Shown here: piece after piece, positions 59,897 to 64,000 of the stretch | Layout of the letters: each line of letters starts with the position of its first letter | Position numbering within the stretch: position 1 is the first letter of the stretch | Program-made: the position numbers and the translations under genes | The notes under the pieces: generated by a model | Seen by the model: only the letters and a program-made list of their open reading frames with translations | What the model was told of the DNA's origin: nothing | The model's database searches: none | Assembly: GCA_017991595.1 (NCBI GenBank) | Contig: JAGOQJ010000005.1 | Location: 62,001 to 126,000 of the forward strand | DNA from: Candidatus Didemnitutus sp. | Lineage (GTDB): Bacteria; Verrucomicrobiota; Verrucomicrobiia; Opitutales; Opitutaceae | Direction of reading: 5' to 3' | DNA length: 64,000 nt

Positions 59897-60940
59897 TCAG
59901 GCGAACTGTTTCAGGAAGCGGACGTCGTTCTGGTAGAAGTAGCGGATGTCATCGATGCCGTAGACCAGCATCGCGAGGCGCTCGAGGCCCATGCCGAAAG
60001 CGTAGCCGCTCCAGACGTTGGTGTCGTAGCCGACGGCTTCGAACACCGCCGGATCGACCATGCCGCAGCCGCCGATCTCGATCCATTCCTTGTTCACTTT
60101 CGGCAGGTGCTTGGCGGAGAGGTCGACCTCGAAGGACGGCTCGGTGTAGCTGAAGTAGTGCGGACGGAAACGCGTCGTCGTGCCTTTGCCGAGCAGCGAG
60201 GCGAAGATGTAGTCGAGCATCGCCTTCAGGTCGCGCACGGTGACGTTCTTGTCCACGTAGAGTCCCTCGAGCTGGTGGAAATTGGCGCTGTGCGTGGCGT
60301 CGGTGGTGTCGCGACGGTAGACACGGCCGGGCGAGATGACGCGGATGGGCGGCTGGCCCTTCAGCATGGTGCGGATCTGCACGGACGAAGTGTGCGTGCG
60401 GAGGAGGTATTTCTCGCCTTCGACTTTGCGCGAGACGTTGCCGAAGCGGGCCGCCTCCGGGAAATAAAACGTGTCCTGCGCGTCGCGCGCGGGGTGATCG
60501 GGCGCGGTGTTGAGCGCGTCGAAGCAGTAATACTCGGTCTCGACCTCCGGGCCTTCGACGACAGTGAAGCCCGCCTTGCGCATGATGCGGCACATCTCTT
60601 CGCGAACCTGCGTGAGCGGATGATAGGTGCCGGGGCCGGCGTCGGGCGACGGCAGCGTCGGATCGACCGCGGGCCCGAGTTGGGCGGCGATCTCGGCGTC
60701 GGCGATGCGCGCGAGCGTGGCGTCGAGCTGCGCCTGGAGCTGGCCTTTTGCCTCGTTGATGAGCTTGCCCATGACGGGGCGCTGCTCCTTCGGCACGGTG
60801 CCGAGCTGCTTCATCAGGGCGGTGAACTCGCCGTTGGGACCGACGTAGCGGGCCTTCGCGGCCTCGAATTCGGCGCGCGACTTCAGCGCCGCGAGTTCCG
60901 CGGGCGCTTTGGCGAGGAGAGCGTTCAGGGTGTCTTGCAT
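59897..60940 (-). CDS. pheS: Phenylalanyl-tRNA synthetase alpha subunit
   Basis: This 347-residue catalytic subunit has a helical N-terminal arm for tRNA. Class II motif 2 reads GRVYRRDTTDATHSANFHQ and motif 3 reads GYAFGMGLERLAML. The Phe-binding region is TFYFPEAARFGNVS. It transfers Phe to tRNA together with PheT. A hairpin with a U tract lies directly in front of the start, between rplT and pheS. Confidence 0.96.
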   Translation of the reverse strand: MQDTLNALLAKAPAELAALKSRAEFEAAKARYVGPNGEFTALMKQLGTVPKEQRPVMGKLINEAKGQLQAQLDATLARIADAEIAAQLGPAVDPTLPSPDAGPGTYHPLTQVREEMCRIMRKAGFTVVEGPEVETEYYCFDALNTAPDHPARDAQDTFYFPEAARFGNVSRKVEGEKYLLRTHTSSVQIRTMLKGQPPIRVISPGRVYRRDTTDATHSANFHQLEGLYVDKNVTVRDLKAMLDYIFASLLGKGTTTRFRPHYFSYTEPSFEVDLSAKHLPKVNKEWIEIGGCGMVDPAVFEAVGYDTNVWSGYAFGMGLERLAMLVYGIDDIRYFYQNDVRFLKQFA

Positions 60941-60943
60941 CGG

Positions 60944-60981
60944 AAAAGAAAAAGGACGGGCGCTTTGGGCAGCCCGTCCTT
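60944..60981 (-). terminator. Terminator or attenuator between rplT and pheS
   Basis: The stem AAGGACGGGC (60952-60961) pairs with GCCCGTCCTT (60972-60981) with a 10-nt loop. On the minus strand a T-rich run (about 60955-60944) follows the hairpin, ending just upstream of the pheS ATG. A second 7-bp hairpin (61008-61028, arms GCGAGCC and GGCTCGC) lies between it and the rplT stop. Confidence 0.7.
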
Positions 60982-61039
60982 CAGGGAAGTGGTTGGTGAA
61001 ACCGAAGGCGAGCCTCTAGCTGGCTCGCGTGTGTGTTGC

Positions 61040-61414
61040 TCAGGCCTTGGCGGCCTTCGCCTTCAACGCGTCCTGGGCTTTGGAGACCAGGGCCTTAAAG
61101 GCAACCGCATCGGCGATCGCGATCTCGGAGAGCTGGCGACGGTCGAGCAGGATGTTGGCGGCCTTGAGGCCTTCGATGAAGCGGCTGTAGCTGATGCCGG
61201 CTTCGCGGCACGCCGCATTGAGACGCACGATCCAAAGGCCACGCATGTTGGCCTTCTTCTTCTTGCGGTCGATGTAGGCGTATTGCCAGGCGTGCTGGAC
61301 CGCTTCCTTGGCGTAGCGGAACAGCTTCGATTTGTTACCGAAATAGCCCTTGGCGTATTTCAGCACTTTCTTGCGGCGCTTGCGCGACGCGGGGGAGTTT
61401 GTGACACGAGCCAT
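61040..61414 (-). CDS. rplT: 50S ribosomal protein L20
   Basis: This 124-residue protein is a basic 23S rRNA binder needed early in large-subunit assembly. Signatures are VTNSPASRKRRKKVLKYAKG, YFGNKSKLFRYAKEAVQH and LWIVRLNAACREAGISYS. In many bacteria L20 represses its own operon by binding the leader. It follows rpmI by 87 bp. infC, usually in front, is not present in this window. Confidence 0.97.
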   Translation of the reverse strand: MARVTNSPASRKRRKKVLKYAKGYFGNKSKLFRYAKEAVQHAWQYAYIDRKKKKANMRGLWIVRLNAACREAGISYSRFIEGLKAANILLDRRQLSEIAIADAVAFKALVSKAQDALKAKAAKA

Positions 61415-61501
61415 GTTATCTTAGTGTTTGGGTCGCCGGCAGGTCGGTTCGTTGGACGGTCACCTGCCTGGCGAAGTTATGGTTTTCGCTTCGGCTGTCT
61501 T

Positions 61502-61696
61502 TTAGAGCCCAAAGGGCAGACAGCGCTTGAGCGCCTCAGCGTGGCCGGGGGCAACGAGCTTGTCGCGGGAAGCACGGCGTTTGGACTTGGTGCTTTTCGC
61601 GGCGAGCAGGTGGCGGAAGCCAGGCGTGCGGCGGATCAGTTTGCCCGTGGCGGACAACTTGAAGCGCTTGGCAACGGACTTTTTGGTCTTTTGCAT
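61502..61696 (-). CDS. rpmI: 50S ribosomal protein L35
   Basis: This 64-residue basic protein begins QKTKKSVAKRFKLSATGKL and contains HLLAAKSTKSKRRASRDKL. The length is typical of L35. The ATG at 61696 gives the family N-terminus; the frame continues upstream but without similarity. It is the first gene of rpmI-rplT-pheS-pheT. Confidence 0.95.
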   Translation of the reverse strand: MQKTKKSVAKRFKLSATGKLIRRTPGFRHLLAAKSTKSKRRASRDKLVAPGHAEALKRCLPFGL

Positions 61697-61955
61697 GACG
61701 AGCGGAGCAAAACAGAGACCCGGAACGCCCTTGGCAAGGGGAAATTCCTCTCCCTTGCCTCCTCCGCGGCAGCACCGGCAGGAGCTGCCGCCCTCCGGAT
61801 GGGCCAAGCGTATCTTGGTGCCCGGCCACTGAGCGCTCAACAGCGAGCATAAGAAGCTCTCACACCATGCGCATAATTGCACAAGTCATGCGCAGTAAGC
61901 GGGGTGCAGCACGGTTAAAAAGGAGGCGCCGCGGCCAAACCGCACTTTTTCCACC
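61697..61955. promoter_or_regulatory. Divergent intergenic region between rpmI and nifJ
   Basis: These 259 bp hold no gene I can support. A GC-rich hairpin (arms GCGGCAGC 61766-61773 and GCTGCCGC 61784-61791) and a smaller one near 61729-61741 (CCCTTGGCAAGGG) lie on the rpmI side and may form an mRNA leader. ATGCGCA occurs twice (61867-61873 and 61888-61894) in the same orientation with an AT-rich segment between, which could be a binding site for a nifJ regulator. An AAGGAGG at 61919-61925 is too far from the nifJ ATG to be its ribosome binding site. Confidence 0.4.
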
Positions 61956-64000
61956 ATGATCTCCCGCCCTGTCCCGCAAACCGCCACGCTGGATGCCAAT
62001 GAGGCCGTCGCCACGGTCGCCTACCGGCTCAGTGAACTTTTCGCGATCTACCCGATCACGCCCTCCTCGCCGATGGGCGAGTGGGTCGACGAGTGGTCCT
62101 CCCAAGGCCGCAAGAACCTCTGGAACCACATCCCGGAAGTCATCCAGCTGCAGTCCGAAGGCGGTGCGGCCGGCGCCCTCCACGGCGCTTTGAACGCCGG
62201 CGCCCTCGCCAGCTCGTTCACGGCCTCGCAAGGCCTGCTGCTGATGATCCCGAATCTCTACAAGATCGCGGGCGAACTGCACCCCTTCGTCCTCCACGTG
62301 ACCGCCCGCTCGCTGGCGAGCCACGCGCTCTCGATCTTCTGCGACCACGGCGACGTCATGGCCTGCCGCCAGACCGGTTGCGCGATGCTCTGCGCCAACT
62401 CGGTGCAGGAAGCGCTCGACTTCTCGGCCATCGCCCACGCCGCCACCCTGCGCACGCGCGTGCCGTTCATCCACTACTTCGACGGCTTCCGCACCTCCCA
62501 CGAGGTCCAGAAAATCTCCCTCCTCTCCGACGACGACCTGCGCGCCCTCCTGCCCGCGGGCGGCATCGAGGCCTTCCGCAACAAGGCGCTCACGCCCGAC
62601 CGTCCGTCGATCCGCGGCACGGCGCAGAACCCCGACGTGTTTTTCCAAGCCCGCGAGGCCGCCAACAAGTTCTACGACGCCGTCCCGGCCGTCGTGCAGG
62701 AGCTGTTCGATTCCTTCGCCGTCCGCACCGGTCGCAGCTACAAGTTGTTCGATTATGAAGGCGCCCCCGATGCCGACCGCGTCGTCGTCGTCATGGGCTC
62801 CGGCGCCGAGACCGTCGCCGAGACTTCTGCGTGGCTGAACGCCCAAGGCCAGAAGACCGGCATCCTCAAGATCCGCCTCTACCGCCCGCTCGACGCTCAG
62901 GCCCTCCTTGCCGCGATTCCGAAGACCGTGCGCAAGATCGCCGTCCTCGACCGCACCAAGGAGCCTGGCGCCCTCGGCGAACCGATTTTCCTCGATATCG
63001 CCACCGCGCTCTACGAGAGCGACCGCGTCGGCCAGGTCGAGCTCACCGGCGGCCGCTACGGCCTCGGCTCGAAGGAGTTCACGCCCGCCATGGCCAAGGC
63101 CGTCTATGACGACCTCGCCACCAAGTCCCCCAAGAAGCGCTTCACCGTCGGTATCAACGACGACGTCACCAAGCTCTCCCTCCCCTACGACGAAAAGTTC
63201 GACCTCGAGACCGACGACACGCGCCGCGCGATGTTCTTCGGCCTCGGCGCAGACGGCACCGTCGGTGCGAACAAGAATTCGATCAAGATCATCGGCGAAG
63301 GCACCGACCTCAACGCCCAAGGCTTCTTCGTCTACGACTCCAAGAAATCCGGTGCGATGACCATCTCGCACCTGCGTTTCGGCCCGAAGCCGATCCGCGC
63401 GCCGTATCTCATCGCCAACGCCGACTTCGTGGCGGTGCACCACTTCCCCTTCGTCGAGCGCATGGAAGTCCTCGCCCAGGCCCGCCCCGGCGCGACGCTC
63501 CTCCTCAACATCGCGACGCCCGCCGACAAGGTCTGGGACCGTCTGCCGAGCGAGGTCCAGGCCCGCATCATCGAGCTCAAGCTCAAGGTCTATGCGATCG
63601 ACGCCTACACCGTCGCCCGCGCGGCCGGCATGGGCGGCCAGATCAACACGATCATGCAGACCTGCTTCTTCGCGCTCTCGGGAGTCCTCCCGCGCGACGA
63701 AGCCATCGCCGCCATCAAATACGCGATCAAGAAGACCTACGGACGCAAGGGCGACGCCGTCGTCGCCAAGAACAACGCCGCCGTCGACGCCGCGCTCGCT
63801 GCGCTGCACGAGATCGCCGTCCCCGGCGCCGTCACCGCCCGCTTCTCGCGCCCGCCGGTCGTCTCTCAAGCCGCGCCCGAATTCGTCCAGCGCGTCACCG
63901 CCATGATGCTCGCCAACCGCGGCGACGAGCTGCCCGTCAGCGCGTTCCCGGTCGACGGCACCTGGCCGGTCGCCACCACCAAATGGGAGAAGCGCAACAT
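61956..64000 (+). CDS. nifJ: Pyruvate:ferredoxin (flavodoxin) oxidoreductase, N-terminal part (truncated by window end)
   Basis: About 681 residues of a normally roughly 1200-residue enzyme are visible; the frame is open at the window edge. It starts MISRPVPQTATLDANEAVAT. The N-terminal PFOR domain shows AYRLSELFAIYPITPSSPMG, EGGAAGALHGALNAGA and TFTASQGLLLMIP-like sequence. Domain II follows with RLYRPL, and the gamma-like domain begins about residue 420 with GLGADGTVGANKNSIKIIGE. It oxidises pyruvate to acetyl-CoA, CO2 and reduced ferredoxin. The ferredoxin and TPP-binding domains lie outside the window. It is typical of fermentative or microaerobic metabolism. Confidence 0.93.
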   Translation, partial: MISRPVPQTATLDANEAVATVAYRLSELFAIYPITPSSPMGEWVDEWSSQGRKNLWNHIPEVIQLQSEGGAAGALHGALNAGALASSFTASQGLLLMIPNLYKIAGELHPFVLHVTARSLASHALSIFCDHGDVMACRQTGCAMLCANSVQEALDFSAIAHAATLRTRVPFIHYFDGFRTSHEVQKISLLSDDDLRALLPAGGIEAFRNKALTPDRPSIRGTAQNPDVFFQAREAANKFYDAVPAVVQELFDSFAVRTGRSYKLFDYEGAPDADRVVVVMGSGAETVAETSAWLNAQGQKTGILKIRLYRPLDAQALLAAIPKTVRKIAVLDRTKEPGALGEPIFLDIATALYESDRVGQVELTGGRYGLGSKEFTPAMAKAVYDDLATKSPKKRFTVGINDDVTKLSLPYDEKFDLETDDTRRAMFFGLGADGTVGANKNSIKIIGEGTDLNAQGFFVYDSKKSGAMTISHLRFGPKPIRAPYLIANADFVAVHHFPFVERMEVLAQARPGATLLLNIATPADKVWDRLPSEVQARIIELKLKVYAIDAYTVARAAGMGGQINTIMQTCFFALSGVLPRDEAIAAIKYAIKKTYGRKGDAVVAKNNAAVDAALAALHEIAVPGAVTARFSRPPVVSQAAPEFVQRVTAMMLANRGDELPVSAFPVDGTWPVATTKWEKRN

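Noticed and set aside
61860..63869. A 669-residue minus-strand open frame at the right end
   Set aside because: It is the reverse of nifJ; the plus strand encodes clear PFOR motifs and stays open to the window end.

Overview
The window is a GC-rich bacterial chromosome segment, densely coded, with many 4-base ATGA start/stop overlaps and almost no clear Shine-Dalgarno sequences. A Gram-negative envelope is implied by an OprP-type porin, an RND/TolC pump and several lipoproteins. The C-terminal 'DPDADGWPNLLEYALGLDP' type segment of the first protein is a hallmark I associate with secreted proteins of Verrucomicrobiota. Together with the gene content (group 3d hydrogenase, caa3 oxidase, PFOR) this suggests Verrucomicrobiota, probably Opitutaceae; that placement is inference. 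No tRNA, rRNA, CRISPR array, insertion sequence or prophage was recognised.

Layout. 1-1008: C-terminus of a large secreted protein. 1295-6726: hoxEFUYHW, a complete NAD(H)-linked bidirectional [NiFe] hydrogenase with its maturation protease, followed by a receiver-kinase (6781-7899). 7955-18622: an aerobic respiration block: a membrane HLHP-repeat protein and an Sco/CusF copper chaperone on the minus strand; heme A synthase, heme O synthase and a DUF420 protein on the plus strand; an auracyanin-like blue copper lipoprotein on the minus strand; then coxBACD plus ctaG for a caa3-type oxidase. 18627-28778: a sulfur assimilation block. An SLC13 permease on the plus strand converges on a long minus-strand run: rrf2, a DUF2292 small protein, an OprP-like porin, sbp, an unknown protein, a sigma-region-4-only protein, cysT, cysW, cysA and cysK.

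28852-36023: an MBL-fold hydrolase, an NAD-dependent DNA ligase with a signal-peptide-like N-terminus, groEL, groES and dnaK, all minus strand. 36203-43933: three successive kinase genes, the first (upstream-most) a very large multi-PAS kinase broken by five frameshifts and one stop codon. 44077-49594: a tripartite RND efflux operon. 49694-50374: a LON-domain protein. 50402-55504: an operon-like minus-strand run with Tat-exported superoxide dismutase, a [2Fe-2S] thioredoxin-like ferredoxin, a VWA-domain protein, and a sensor kinase plus OmpR-type regulator. In front of the VWA gene sits an array of four 11-bp-spaced TGACA half-sites. 55650-57211: two tandem paralogous PilZ-type proteins. 57323-61696: rpmI, rplT, pheS and pheT. 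61956-64000: the N-terminal part of pyruvate:ferredoxin oxidoreductase (nifJ).

How it fits together: the genome carries both a high-potential aerobic chain (caa3 oxidase with its copper and heme maturation genes) and fermentative or redox-balancing enzymes (Hox hydrogenase, PFOR), which suggests a facultative lifestyle. The most unusual items are the 11-bp-phased operator ahead of a VWA/two-component locus, the wrecked giant kinase, the ligase with an apparent Sec signal, and the sigma-4 protein translationally coupled to sulfate transport.
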